A DNA stretch of 64,000 nucleotides from PFJX01 sp964466195 (GCA_964466195.1 CAYXMQ010000001.1:62001-126000); one strand, 5' to 3'. Counted from the stretch's first letter, positions 9,301 to 18,512 are shown. Numbers and translations: made by a program. The notes: a model not told the origin generated them from the sequence alone.

Positions 9301-11763
9301 GGCGTTGTAAAGCAGCACACTCAAATTGGCTGCCTCGTGGGGTTGGAGACCTACGTATCGTTCCAATAGCTCTTTGGCCTGCTTGGCCGCGTGAGAAGGA
9401 TCCGCGTCTGTGAGCTCATCGTCAGCCGAGCGGACAGGCCGTTCGAACAGGCTGTATCCATTGACAGTGCTGCTCTCGCTGACCAGCACAGGTGCCCCTC
9501 CCCGGGTAAGCGCGGCGATCTCCGGGTAGAACGGATGGGCGAGCTCCTCGAAGAATTCGCGGAAGAAAATACCCCGGTCGCCGAATAGAACATTTTTCCC
9601 GGCAAGAATGTGGGCGACTAGCCCAGCTACGCGGCGGGTCTTCACCGCCAGGGCCTTCATGCGCTCGGGATGCCAAGGGGGAAGGATCAAGGCCGGCTGG
9701 TCACCTGCCACGCGAACGGTTCCGATCGAAAGCACCTCGGAGACGAGGCGCGATCGGCAGACGTCGCCCCGGGCGTGGACAGCCAGAGCCCGCAGCAACG
9801 TGGCAAAGGCGTCGGCTTGACGCAGTATGGCCTCGCCGTGAAGGCCGACGCGGATAAAGTCGTCAAGGGCCTTGGCATAATCTTCTTCGAACGAGTCCCA
9901 TGCGGAGCGCAATTCGGTTTTCTGTTCGGCACCGATGCGACCCTCAGAGGCAAGCTCGTCGAGGCGACGTTTGATTTCCGCGCGAAGACTGCGAAGTTTG
10001 TTAGCCTGTGGAACCAAGGAGCCAGCGTCGCGCGAATAGGTCGCTTCGAGCGATGAAGTGTCGAGCAGCGATACGCTCTGCACGCCGCCCTTTTTGTTGA
10101 CCAAGCGGCGGGGAACCTCCGTGCATCCGACCGAGCCTTTTTCTTGGAGCCGCAGCATGTCGTCGAGCAGCGAAAGTCCGATCGATTCGGGGCGGAAACT
10201 CCACACAAGCTGTGTCTTCTCGATAATCTTATCGTCGGCCCCTGCCTTCTCGACCAAGGCGACTTCAAACTTGATTTGTGTGGCCGTCTTGGCCAGCGAG
10301 GAGCATCCCTTGAATTTGGTTCCGCGGATTTCCTTCTCCCGCGTGATGAATGCGCTATGGTCGAAAAGCGGATCAGGCAGGTTGCCGGCCCCCATCCGTG
10401 TCACGCGCCATTCAACACGTGAGCCCATCAGTTCCCTGAGGCCACGATACATCGTTGAGAAGAAGGCCCCGACGTCACCGTTGTAACGTTCGCGCCATTC
10501 GGTACGGCCTTTGGTCACAGTAAACCGCAGGACACGCTCCCCGGTAGACTCGCCGGCACCAACAGCGAGGCGGTGAGCGACCGCCGCGAATCCTTCGAGG
10601 AAGTCGACGCACTCGACCGGCTTCCCGAAGACAACCTTCTCCCAACGCGAGTGAAGCTGCTTGTTCTTCTCGATGAGGCTACGGTGGATCTCGAAGAATG
10701 CCTCGTCCTCATCGTTCCAGTCGGAACGCTTCTCGCGAGCACGAAGGTCTTCCAAATGCTTGCGCCAAACGGCATCGAGAATGTCTGGGTCGTCGCAGTC
10801 GTTGTCGAAAAAGTACAGGGTCGAGTCAGCAAGTCCGCGCTGTCGTTCTTGAGACTTATCGAAGATAAGGTGGACGCCATCCATCTCCCATTCGAGTTGT
10901 GCCAACTCCTGCCTTGAATATTCATCATCAGGGGGGGCTGCAATAAACGCTTCTAAGGAAGCGCGAACATGCTCTGGAATTGAATTGACGTTGTCAGCAA
11001 GCCGCCGGGAGAGATCTTCGGGATCGATCGGTTGGCCGGATGGACGAACCTTCCAAAGAAGTGGCGCTCTGTTAGCGAACAACTTCTCGAATGCCTTACG
11101 CCACGGTCCGACAGATGAACCATAGGTCTTAGCACTCGAAAACAAGGAGGTATCTCTCGGAAGCCCTACATACGGCAGTGCCCAGCCGACAGCATCGCGG
11201 ATGGCAAGTCCTCGAGTAGAGATCGCATCACTGACCATCGCACAGAATTCGCCAAGTTGATCAAGAGAGTGATCAACGATTGACACTAGACCCCTTAGCG
11301 CAGCTTGAAACACAACACGATCATCTGGTGTTGGCGCAATTCCTGCCACATGGCACGTAGCCTCCACCCATGCGCTTTCATGAGCCCGGAATTCCTTTGC
11401 ACCGAGAGCGGTGACGTGCCCGAGGGTGTCAGCCAAGTTGTGCTCGGTGCCGTTTGCAGTAAGCAATGCCTCACGGCTCGTGCCGGCGTTTCGAACTGCT
11501 CCCGCGTTCAGATGAGTGACAACTTCTGCAGGAAGTCCTTCACCCTCGACGAGCGATTCGGGAATCTTGATCTCGACTCGCTCAGCCAAATCCGGATTCA
11601 GGAGAACTTCGCGGACGACCGAGGCGATTTGTTCTGACGATAGCTTATCGAGTCGGAAGAGGGCCGCCGAATCCGGAGTGGTTCCTTCGTTATGGCGTGC
11701 GTCAGCTAGACGCTGGCGGAGAATTTCTGCGCCAACGCGCCCTATGATGCGATCGGCGATCAT
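6346..11763 (-). CDS. dptH: DptH/DndH-like phosphorothioation-dependent restriction protein with FtsK-type motor
   Basis: A 1805-aa protein. The C-terminal ~300 residues form an FtsK/HerA-like P-loop ATPase: Walker A GATGSGKS near residue 1575, Walker B/DEFADWM near 1680, and an AAQRPD sensor segment soon after. The first ~1500 residues have no motif I recognise. Size, C-terminal motor and position as third gene of an F-G-H operon match DptH (DndH, SspH in Ssp systems), which acts with F and G to attack DNA lacking PT modification. ATG 11763 overlaps the dptG stop (ATGA), so it is coupled. An annotator could also see a generic FtsK/SpoIIIE protein. Confidence 0.7.
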   Translation of the reverse strand: MIADRIIGRVGAEILRQRLADARHNEGTTPDSAALFRLDKLSSEQIASVVREVLLNPDLAERVEIKIPESLVEGEGLPAEVVTHLNAGAVRNAGTSREALLTANGTEHNLADTLGHVTALGAKEFRAHESAWVEATCHVAGIAPTPDDRVVFQAALRGLVSIVDHSLDQLGEFCAMVSDAISTRGLAIRDAVGWALPYVGLPRDTSLFSSAKTYGSSVGPWRKAFEKLFANRAPLLWKVRPSGQPIDPEDLSRRLADNVNSIPEHVRASLEAFIAAPPDDEYSRQELAQLEWEMDGVHLIFDKSQERQRGLADSTLYFFDNDCDDPDILDAVWRKHLEDLRAREKRSDWNDEDEAFFEIHRSLIEKNKQLHSRWEKVVFGKPVECVDFLEGFAAVAHRLAVGAGESTGERVLRFTVTKGRTEWRERYNGDVGAFFSTMYRGLRELMGSRVEWRVTRMGAGNLPDPLFDHSAFITREKEIRGTKFKGCSSLAKTATQIKFEVALVEKAGADDKIIEKTQLVWSFRPESIGLSLLDDMLRLQEKGSVGCTEVPRRLVNKKGGVQSVSLLDTSSLEATYSRDAGSLVPQANKLRSLRAEIKRRLDELASEGRIGAEQKTELRSAWDSFEEDYAKALDDFIRVGLHGEAILRQADAFATLLRALAVHARGDVCRSRLVSEVLSIGTVRVAGDQPALILPPWHPERMKALAVKTRRVAGLVAHILAGKNVLFGDRGIFFREFFEELAHPFYPEIAALTRGGAPVLVSESSTVNGYSLFERPVRSADDELTDADPSHAAKQAKELLERYVGLQPHEAANLSVLLYNADAAQLPLAVVRELSDMQAVTDFQCNVTVRHRDPAKLRRVYSELVTKTGDDPDMPVVSETSQNFMSRLRISVAPPSATPSRSGSGFRPFDVAFLHDVVSRTASVEWIPVDWTNDRHALEHAPSRWSYRSVSGENELKSTTFLTCPRQTASGWAYVSAVASVVRQADANPEDHFLPARRISLQNEELKATLDDAHALAEWVATYDELLDKRQLQANGVTVVRYRRSTTNGRNTIVSSTSELRLLGVLVRKRLGELGLPLELDRIAALADRMKKDALSVSGDIVLRAAKRGVSAGEMVGLVLSRRILAEEFRGLAGGGKRQAFSVFFLLDDYADWLAQKESRIADILGLCVEDGEEGPILHVAVVESKYVSSGGAAEAKRSSKAQMLATLSTFRAALFGDPGRLDRDVWLARLADLLIDAELPPGSSGLLERARASIRDGEARISLRGYSHVFVHSSDPAGTPGDSERNLVDDTDGFEAWQEVFERPEVRRLAEAYANDKSSVPVRESLGPTKPWAASSPRFPATRVVWGALVGMLESGVSEVEAQTDVKLGGVEAVLEVPSLPKAESVAPQPPPSTHVEATPSVASVSVTPEESVFATLVASKTASMATSEDERAAWAEETTRKLRTALNSYGLQAAVIGTRLTPNGCLVRLAGSDRLRVEDIEAKRTQLLTTHAINLVTVQPKPGEIVVTMAGEKRQSVSLWDLWASRSLNRNAAGINTSILLGVQEINGALLYLNLGPEFGGLSSHDPHSLVAGATGSGKSVLIQAMLLDIAATNPKDLARIVLIDPKMGVDYAALEDLPHMREKIVTDKERSREILEGLVDEMENRYRLFAAARARDLPTYNAKSDPENRLPMVFLVHDEFADWMLDDEYKSAVSAAVQRLGVKARAAGIHLIFAAQRPDKDVMPMQLRENLGNRLILKVASEATSKIALDRPGAELLLGRGHLAAKLNGEQGLVFAQAPFLSDDDITQAVEAILTDNLSSES

Positions 11764-13289
11764 GCCGCCTCCCCTTGGGTCGCGAATGGATTTTCTACGA
11801 AGGAACACGAGTCGGAGAGCCTGCGGACCAAACCGAGGCTGACCAATCGGGCCTCGAGGTAAGCACGGTTCTCACTCAAAGCCTCTTGGTCGACGAGTTT
11901 GGCTCTAACCAAGTGGGCGCCTTCGACGTCGCCAATCACCAGCCCATAACGGGATCGCAATTCCCGCAGAAACTCGTCGAACTGCATGCGGTCTTGGACG
12001 ATGGAAATAACCAGTGTTTTGAGCAGACGGTCATTGGGAGCGTAGCGCGTTCTCCTCGAAAGCCTTCTCGAACTTAAGCCGATCGCCCGAGACCAGGATG
12101 CGTGAATTTTGCCGAAATGTTGGTCGTGGCGTGACTCGGCCTTTTCAACGAGCATCCGGACTAAATCGTCGCCTGGTATTTTTGAATAGTCCGGCTCGTC
12201 GTTGTCGGGGGTCGCCGACGGCCACTGGAAACGCTCACGCATGATCTTGGCGCACTCACCCGGCGGATCGTCAGACTCCAGGGCCGTGGCCCACTGCCCA
12301 CCCATCCGGACGCTCTCTACGGCCGCTCGGACTGCGCGAATCGAGAGGGCCTGGTTGGTTTGGTAGGCGTCGCCCGAAAGCGCACGAACCTTCGTCCGCT
12401 CGCGCGAGACGATCTCGCAAACGATTTCGACCGGATCGGAATCTCCCGCCCACTCTTTCCCTCGTTCGAGGAAATAGAGCAGCAAATTTAGCCCAGCGTT
12501 GGCGATCAAATGTTCAAGGGCATCGTAGATTGGCATGTCGCGGGAAAGAATGGCCGTCCAGTCCGAACAGAGCTGGTCGAAGCGTGGATGCTTGGACGAA
12601 GGAAGGTAGCCAGTCTCCCGCATCGTGTCAGCCAATTGGGGCTCACCCTGGAGTGCCCTTACAAGGCGGTTCATCGGGGCGGATTGATCGAATAGCCGCT
12701 CGATAAGGATCTTCCCAAGCTCCGGGCCGCCCTTGGCTCTAGATAGCATCAGGTAGAGAAGCTCGCCGGTGCGCGCGAAGAACCGGCGGTCATTGGACGC
12801 ACCGTTTGGTCCGAAACGCAGGTCTTCGTACAGAGCGTCAGGTCCGAAGGGGAAGACGAACTTGGAGCTCCACCGTTTGTTGCTCCTGGCCTCGAACGCG
12901 GATGAGCGCAGGAGCTCGACGGTCTTAGAGAAGTCATCAAATGAGGAAAACGCCGTCCGCAGGTAGGCCATGTCGCTGTCTTCGAAGCGAGTGGCGTCTG
13001 CGGAGAAGAGCTCTGTCCACGTGGCCCACTTATCGGCGTCGGGAATAGACCTCGCGCGGACAGTCTCAACGTAGGGGTTGTTGAACAGTAGAGAACGCAG
13101 GCGGTATTGCCGCTGCGGCTTGTAACGCGCCCGCCCGTCCTCGTCCTCACGCAGCGGGTTGGCGGCATTTGCCCCAAGCACGCAAAGGAACTCGAGGACC
13201 GTCAAGTGTGGAAGCTGCTCATCGTAGAGGCGGTGTCCCCAGATGTGCTCGTCAACAGCGAAGTCGACTCCCTCGATGGTTCTCGTCAC
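11760..13289 (-). CDS. dptG: DptG/DndG-like phosphorothioation-dependent restriction protein
   Basis: A 509-aa protein without recognisable catalytic motifs, mostly predicted helical and charged. It lies between a P-loop protein (dptF) and the FtsK-type dptH, with 4-nt overlaps on both sides (GTGA upstream, ATGA downstream), which is the strongest evidence for its identity as the G subunit. I chose GTG 13289 because it overlaps the dptF stop; the frame stays open upstream to 13463, but that stretch is inside dptF and reads as low-complexity Arg-rich shadow. Family length (roughly 400-570 aa) fits. Confidence 0.62.
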   Translation of the reverse strand: MTRTIEGVDFAVDEHIWGHRLYDEQLPHLTVLEFLCVLGANAANPLREDEDGRARYKPQRQYRLRSLLFNNPYVETVRARSIPDADKWATWTELFSADATRFEDSDMAYLRTAFSSFDDFSKTVELLRSSAFEARSNKRWSSKFVFPFGPDALYEDLRFGPNGASNDRRFFARTGELLYLMLSRAKGGPELGKILIERLFDQSAPMNRLVRALQGEPQLADTMRETGYLPSSKHPRFDQLCSDWTAILSRDMPIYDALEHLIANAGLNLLLYFLERGKEWAGDSDPVEIVCEIVSRERTKVRALSGDAYQTNQALSIRAVRAAVESVRMGGQWATALESDDPPGECAKIMRERFQWPSATPDNDEPDYSKIPGDDLVRMLVEKAESRHDQHFGKIHASWSRAIGLSSRRLSRRTRYAPNDRLLKTLVISIVQDRMQFDEFLRELRSRYGLVIGDVEGAHLVRAKLVDQEALSENRAYLEARLVSLGLVRRLSDSCSFVENPFATQGEAA

Positions 13290-15172
13290 GATCCGACCCT
13301 CACAGTGACCGGCCGAGAGTACCCGTGGCCGCTTTGTTCGATCTCGATGAAGTTCAGCGTAAGGGCTCCAACATCTTCCTCGTCGTCGGCCCCACGCGCA
13401 GAACGAAGAAGCTCGGCCTTGCGCAAGAGCTTTGCCTTGAAAGCCAGCATGTCTTCGAGGCACTCGTTAGAGAAGCTGCCCGGAAGAGATCCTTCAGCAA
13501 CCCGGCAAAGGAATTCGAAGCGGACGGGTGAGAGATTGAAGGAAACCGACCCGCCCACTCCGGGGGCCAACGCCATATCGATCGAAGGGCGCTCCGTCCT
13601 CGGATCGAGGCGAATCTGCATCCCGATTCCTCCAGACCTCCTGGCCGGCGCCTCTGTGCCACAAAGGGAACTGATCCTCGATTGGGTGAACCCTCCAGAG
13701 CTGGCGACAAAGATCCGGTCGGTGTTCTCAACCAAAAGGCCAGTCATCACACGGTTGAGTCCCTTGGCGATGCGCGAACGGACCATTTCATCGGTGGGCC
13801 TGAGCTCCGCGAGGACCCCGGCCAAGTCGAGATAATCGCCGGCGAAGCGAAAGGCAGTCATTCCCCAGGAGGGATACTCGGCATCCCCGTCTGGCAATGT
13901 GAAGAAGAGCCGGCGTCGCTGTGATTCGAGCTTGGCGAGGAATTCGGTGGCTCCGACTTCGAGCCGTGCATCTTCGTCCCCTTCGAGGTAGGCAGTTTGA
14001 GCCGCGAGGAAAGAGGCAGTTGCCCCGTAGATCGGGTCGGAACTGACCAGCCGATTGAAGTCCTCAGCGAGCTTAGCGTCGTCCGCCCCGTAGACGAGCA
14101 GGCCGTCTGACACATTGGTGGTTTCCTCTCCAATGCCGAAGGCGGCCAAGGCCCGGAACACCTGCCGGTCTTTGGCCCTTCTTCTCGGAAGGTTCGCTCC
14201 GAACGCGTTATCGTAGACGCTGCCTCGCTCAAGATTGCCGGCTTCTTGAATCTTGGTCACCTCCGCGCACGAAAGCAGTCCTTCCTTTGCATCCCTGTGG
14301 CCGAGAACCATGTTTGCGGCCAAGGCCAAAAGGTCGCGGACCGGAAGGTGCCAACCGTTGTGTCTGGAAACTTCCACCAGATCGCCCAGTCGCCTCGCAA
14401 ACCGTCCGCCGTCGGCCACTCCGAGAAGACGTTCCTTGTTTTCGAAGATCGGACAAACGCGACCGCCAGTGCGGCATTGGCAGCCAGAGCACTTGTCCCA
14501 TTCAGGATGGCCAGCGACCGATCCGATAACATCTTCAAGCGCGTGGCGGCGAGCGGTACGGCTCAAATCGAAGATCGCCAAGCGATTGGGAGCTGGTCCC
14601 GCCAGCAGGAATGCGTCCTGGACCGGTTTGCGCAGAGGGTGGTCACGGCCTTGGCGTAAGCCGAGGTCGCGCAACCTTTCGAGGATTTGCCCGTGGTTGG
14701 TGGCCACGATCATTACCGTCGAATTATCTCCACCGAGGACTGTCCGTTCGATAGCGGACATGGCCTCGTCGCTTTGTGTCTGGTCACTAATCTCGCTAAG
14801 GTCTTTGACAAACACGGCAGTGCGGCCGTCTGGAAGCCGAAGCGTTTTAACCGGATCAGAGTTGGACCACTCCTTGTTGCTTCCACCGAACGAGGACCAC
14901 AAACTGCGGCAGTGGTAAGTCTTTCCGTCGCCGGCGGTTCCCGCTATGAGAATAGAGCCGGGCTCCCCGGATTCGATTCTTTGGAGCATCGCCTCGAGCC
15001 TGGGGCTGGCCAAGGAAATCGGGCTCACATTTGCGCGACCGAGCGCTCCTGTGACGTACTCGTCGAACAGGTTCAGGTCATTTGGAGTAGGACCGTAAGA
15101 ACGAAGGAAACGAACCCACGCAGAAGCGGGAAGTGAGCCAGTTTCAGGCTGCGTAGCATCGGATTCACTCAT
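13286..15172 (-). CDS. dptF: DptF/DndF-like phosphorothioation-dependent restriction ATPase
   Basis: A 628-aa P-loop protein with Walker A GTAGDGKT near residues 77-84, a likely Walker B in AVFVKDLSE near 125, and a compact Cys cluster (C-x2-C-x-C-x6-C) near residues 226-240 that may bind zinc. It is the first gene of the five-gene operon dptF-dptG-dptH-DUF262-SIR2. Length, P-loop and order match DptF (DndF/SspF). ATG 15172 is preferred to a GTG three codons upstream; neither has a strong ribosome site. A TATAAT-like box at 15259-15264 (- strand) about 90 nt upstream may be part of its promoter, with no good -35. Confidence 0.68.
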   Translation of the reverse strand: MSESDATQPETGSLPASAWVRFLRSYGPTPNDLNLFDEYVTGALGRANVSPISLASPRLEAMLQRIESGEPGSILIAGTAGDGKTYHCRSLWSSFGGSNKEWSNSDPVKTLRLPDGRTAVFVKDLSEISDQTQSDEAMSAIERTVLGGDNSTVMIVATNHGQILERLRDLGLRQGRDHPLRKPVQDAFLLAGPAPNRLAIFDLSRTARRHALEDVIGSVAGHPEWDKCSGCQCRTGGRVCPIFENKERLLGVADGGRFARRLGDLVEVSRHNGWHLPVRDLLALAANMVLGHRDAKEGLLSCAEVTKIQEAGNLERGSVYDNAFGANLPRRRAKDRQVFRALAAFGIGEETTNVSDGLLVYGADDAKLAEDFNRLVSSDPIYGATASFLAAQTAYLEGDEDARLEVGATEFLAKLESQRRRLFFTLPDGDAEYPSWGMTAFRFAGDYLDLAGVLAELRPTDEMVRSRIAKGLNRVMTGLLVENTDRIFVASSGGFTQSRISSLCGTEAPARRSGGIGMQIRLDPRTERPSIDMALAPGVGGSVSFNLSPVRFEFLCRVAEGSLPGSFSNECLEDMLAFKAKLLRKAELLRSARGADDEEDVGALTLNFIEIEQSGHGYSRPVTVRVGS

Positions 15173-15390
15173 TGTCAGCACCCGTTGTTTTTCTTGAAGA
15201 CCATCCCGGGCACTGTGCCGGACCTTATAAACGCGGATTCATACTTAGTCTTGCACCGATTATATGCGACACGTTGTCCCAAACCTTCCGCTTGTGTACA
15301 CCCCTTCTCTGGCCTGATTTGGGTGAAGGAATTGCACAAAATCGGCTGATGCTTTGCCCCTACCGCTTATGTGAAGCCCTTCGAGGACCG

Positions 15391-15430
15391 AAAAAAAGCC
15401 CGCACTTCCCTCTCGGGACGCGGGCTTTTC
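15391..15430. terminator. Bidirectional rho-independent terminator
   Basis: GCCCGC (15398-15403) pairs with GCGGGC (15420-15425). It is flanked by a run of seven A on the left and four T on the right, so it can work on both strands. It lies 21 nt past the stop of the helicase gene on the - strand and upstream of dptF, separating the element backbone operon from the defence operon. Confidence 0.85.
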
Positions 15431-15451
15431 CATTTGAACTTACCACCAACC

Positions 15452-17728
15452 TCAACTCACCAACTGCCTAGCCAAGGCCACCTCGATGGAATCCCCATCC
15501 TGGTTCAGCACGTCCAACCCTGACTCCGGCATGTCGCCGCTGGTGGACTGAGACACCGCGATTTTCTTGGCCATGAGTTCCAGGCAGGCCATCTGAGCGC
15601 TGCCCTGATAGCCCAGGAAGTACACGTCCACGTCCGCTTTCTGGCCGATCCGCCAACTGCGGCGGGCGGCTTGTTGCAGGGTGTAGACGTTGTAGCCGGT
15701 GGTCAGGAAGACGATGGTCGGAAATTCCAGCATGTCCAGGCCGGTCTTGACCAGTTCGGGGTTGGTGATGAGCACCTCCACGCCCCGGTCCACCTGCTCG
15801 AACAGCCAGTCTTCCCGCTTCGCGGCTTCCACACTGGCTTTGAGCACCGCCGTCTTGAAGCCGTGCCTGTCGAACATGGCCTTGAGGCGGGCGGTGGTGT
15901 CCCGCGTGCCGGTGTAGACCGAATACACGAGTACCCGCCGGCCACGGGCCTTCTCCGACTTGCACAACTCGATGAGCTGTTGCTCCTTGGGGCTAACTTC
16001 GGTCTCGCCAAACTGCGCGGGGACGTAGGCCAATTGCTGGCGCGTGTGAGGATGCACCACCCGCTCGTCGCGGAAGCAGCAGTCCGGCCAGGCCAGCAGC
16101 ACGTTCAGCACTACGCCTAGCAGGCTCTTGTCACCCTTGCGCAGGGCTTCCCGCAACTCGGACTTCAGACTTTGCGCCAACAGCTCGTAGGCCTGCTGCT
16201 GGGCTTCGGTCATGACCACCGCTTCGAAGTGCTCGCGGTAGGGTGGCAAGACGTTGCCGCCGATGTCCCTCAGTTTCAGGAACACGGTGCAGGGCACCAC
16301 GTAGCGCATGATCCCCTTGGGTCCGAAACCCGGTCCCTTGGCGGTGCGATGGGTGATGTTCCGGCCCCGGGCGGTGCGGTGGGAGGTGCTCTCGGACTCC
16401 TTGTAGATGTCCTTCAGCACGCCGTGCTCACGCATGAACTGCATGGCGGCCGGGCCGAGGCTGCTGCGGGCGGAGTAGCCGAAGCCGTCCTCGATCATCG
16501 CCCTGGGGTTGAGCCGCCAGAGCAGGTAGAACAGATCGTCGGCATAGCCGCCCATCAAGGTACCGGTGAGCAGCAACGTCTTGCGACATTTGCGCGCCAG
16601 CACCCCCATGGCCTGCCCCTGTGCGGAGCCCTCGTTCTTGTACTCGTGCCCTTCGTCCACCACCAGGAGACCGAAGTAGCCCTGGGGCAACTGGCGCTTG
16701 ATGAACTCGGTGGGTTGATATCCACCTTGTCCGAACGAGAACGCCATGTTGGCCATGGCCCGTTCCATGCGCCGCGCTTGCCGGTCGTTGAAGAACAGGT
16801 CGCCTTCGGCGTTCATCAGGTTGATGAACTCGAACACGTTGTCCTCCAGCATGCCGGCCAGCAGGTCTTCGCCGAAAGCCGAGACCAGGCGAGAGGCGGT
16901 CTTGTCGCCGATGGTGGGGATCTGCGTCAGGGCGTCCTGCAGCATTTCCGACTTCGGTTTCTCCTGGCCAAACCGATGCACCAGCGTCCACAGACGTTCA
17001 CCACACGCCGTGCAACTGCGCCGCGTCGTGTTCAGCTCGACCGGGGCCATAAAGGCAGGCAGGGGTTCGCCGCTGTCCCAGGACAGGAATTCACCGCATT
17101 TCGGGCAGGCCGCGTAGGCCACCCGCCGCCGGTCAGTTCCTTCCCCGACCACCAGCTTGCGGGTGACAAAGGCCGGTCGCCAGTTGAACCCCATGCGCAT
17201 GCGCACCCGGCCCATGACGAAGAACTCCGGCACCGATGGCGGCTGGCGCATGGCCCGGATCTGCAGCAGTTGCCGGAGCGTGTCCGGGCCATTGAGGATC
17301 CAGACGCGGGCCTCGGGGACGGTCTCCCGAATCTCGCGCCGCCACTTGTAGACCAGGTGCGGCGGCGAGATCACCAGGGCACGGCCGTAGCCTTCCCTAT
17401 GCATCACGGCGGCGGCGGCGATGGCCATCATCGTCTTGCCGGTACCCATCTCGGCGTTGATGACGGCGGCGGGCTGGTTTTCATCGACCAGCAGCCGGGT
17501 TATGGCCTGTACGACATCACGCTGAGCCGGGAAGGGCTTGCGCAACAGGCCGGCCATGGCCAGATCCCGGTGCGGATTCGGCCGACTGGAATAGACGGCG
17601 GGGTTCTGGGATTGCACCGCATCCAGCAGGCCATCGCCGAACTCGTCAATGAACTGGGTCAGCGGCATGTGGTGGGTTTGCGGTTCGATCGGTTCGAGTT
17701 CGCGGGTTTCAAGTTCAATGTGCGACAT
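15452..17728 (-). CDS. SNF2-family DEAD/DEAH-like helicase of the conjugative element
   Basis: A 758-aa superfamily 2 ATPase. Walker A MGTGKT is at residues 94-99, the DEGH box (VVDEGHEY) near 358, and motif VI in the SNF2 form SWRIGQ near 689. A four-Cys zinc module (CPKC near 208, CTACG near 236) is inserted in the first RecA domain. ATG 17728 has a GAAGGAG site. It is the last gene of the backbone operon and ends at a strong terminator. Proteins like this are common in SPI-7/PFGI-1-type elements, but their role in maintenance or transfer is not known to me. Confidence 0.85.
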   Translation of the reverse strand: MSHIELETRELEPIEPQTHHMPLTQFIDEFGDGLLDAVQSQNPAVYSSRPNPHRDLAMAGLLRKPFPAQRDVVQAITRLLVDENQPAAVINAEMGTGKTMMAIAAAAVMHREGYGRALVISPPHLVYKWRREIRETVPEARVWILNGPDTLRQLLQIRAMRQPPSVPEFFVMGRVRMRMGFNWRPAFVTRKLVVGEGTDRRRVAYAACPKCGEFLSWDSGEPLPAFMAPVELNTTRRSCTACGERLWTLVHRFGQEKPKSEMLQDALTQIPTIGDKTASRLVSAFGEDLLAGMLEDNVFEFINLMNAEGDLFFNDRQARRMERAMANMAFSFGQGGYQPTEFIKRQLPQGYFGLLVVDEGHEYKNEGSAQGQAMGVLARKCRKTLLLTGTLMGGYADDLFYLLWRLNPRAMIEDGFGYSARSSLGPAAMQFMREHGVLKDIYKESESTSHRTARGRNITHRTAKGPGFGPKGIMRYVVPCTVFLKLRDIGGNVLPPYREHFEAVVMTEAQQQAYELLAQSLKSELREALRKGDKSLLGVVLNVLLAWPDCCFRDERVVHPHTRQQLAYVPAQFGETEVSPKEQQLIELCKSEKARGRRVLVYSVYTGTRDTTARLKAMFDRHGFKTAVLKASVEAAKREDWLFEQVDRGVEVLITNPELVKTGLDMLEFPTIVFLTTGYNVYTLQQAARRSWRIGQKADVDVYFLGYQGSAQMACLELMAKKIAVSQSTSGDMPESGLDVLNQDGDSIEVALARQLVS

Positions 17729-17750
17729 GGTTTCTCCTTCGAATGAAAAA

Positions 17751-17790
17751 CGCGGAGAAACCCGTCCCCAGCGGGGAAGGTTTCCCCGCA
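17751..17790 (-). ncRNA. Short radC-motif-like leader upstream of the helicase gene
   Basis: On the - strand, GCGGGGAA pairs with TTCCCCGC as a hairpin, followed by a G-rich segment and the conserved TCTCCGC box, about 35 nt before the helicase start. It matches the 3' half of the fuller copies before radC and DUF6573 and lacks their 5' hairpin. Confidence 0.55.
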
Positions 17791-17807
17791 GGATGACAAG
17801 ATTGATT

Positions 17808-18449
17808 TCAGGCGGCGAGCGCCAGGTTTTCCAGGGCCCGGTTTGCGAGCGTCAACTCACCTGCCTTCACCATCCCGGAAACAGTCTCCGGGAAGCTTTC
17901 CGGCAGGCTGATCCGGGCAGCACCAATGCGGCCCAGAGGCGGATAGGCGGTCTCCCGCATCAGGGTGACCCCATCGCCGCCGGTTCGAAGCAGGATTGCC
18001 TGCTGCCAGGTATCGAGCAACGGCACCGGCGAGAGCAGCTTGTACAGCGCCCAGGCACGGTCCCAGATGACTTCGAGCGGGTTCGATGCAGGGTGGACAC
18101 TGTCCACCAGCACCCAGGCCACCCGATTGCTGCGGTCCGGTCGGATCAGGGCCGGGTCGTACAACCAGACATGCGCCAGGTTGCCGAACAGGTTGTCCCG
18201 AGGCAGCTTGCCGGTGAATTTCTCCAGCCGTTCGGCGTTGCCGACGTACACCACGTGCGCCTGGCCTTCCGGGTCTTGCAGATGGAAGGCACTCAGCCCG
18301 CCTTCCGTCACCTTGAGGGTGAAGGCCGCGAGCAGTTGCTGGATGGCGGTATCCCGTCCGTAAAGTGAAAGGAACATGAGCTGGCCGGATTCGTCCCGCA
18401 CGCAAGCGTCGGCGTACAGATCGGACAGTTCCTTGAGTTTGAACAGCAT
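17808..18449 (-). CDS. Conserved element protein of unknown function
   Basis: A 213-aa protein I cannot assign to a family. It has no signal peptide, transmembrane segment or catalytic motif that I can see; it is rich in Leu, Val and Trp, suggesting a globular cytoplasmic protein. It sits between radC and the helicase gene in the same direction, and both its own start and the next gene's start are preceded by the repeated structured leader. This suggests it belongs to the same regulated set of DNA-maintenance genes. ATG 18449 has a GGAGATCGCC ribosome site. Confidence 0.75.
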   Translation of the reverse strand: MLFKLKELSDLYADACVRDESGQLMFLSLYGRDTAIQQLLAAFTLKVTEGGLSAFHLQDPEGQAHVVYVGNAERLEKFTGKLPRDNLFGNLAHVWLYDPALIRPDRSNRVAWVLVDSVHPASNPLEVIWDRAWALYKLLSPVPLLDTWQQAILLRTGGDGVTLMRETAYPPLGRIGAARISLPESFPETVSGMVKAGELTLANRALENLALAA

Positions 18450-18469
18450 GGCGATCTCCTATTGAAAGA

Positions 18470-18512
18470 TGCGGAGAGACGCCATCCCCATGGGGAACGG
18501 CTTCCCCGCTGG
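18470..18512 (-). ncRNA. Short radC-motif-like leader
   Basis: Hairpin of complementary C4/G4 blocks ending in the conserved GTCTCTCCGCATC box on the - strand, about 20-60 nt before the 213-aa gene. Same arrangement as the copy before the helicase gene. Confidence 0.5.

Noticed and set aside
16172..17746. 524-codon open frame on + antisense to the helicase
   Set aside because: Composition (His/Gly/Arg-rich, low complexity) is that of a high-GC shadow; the opposite strand has all helicase motifs.
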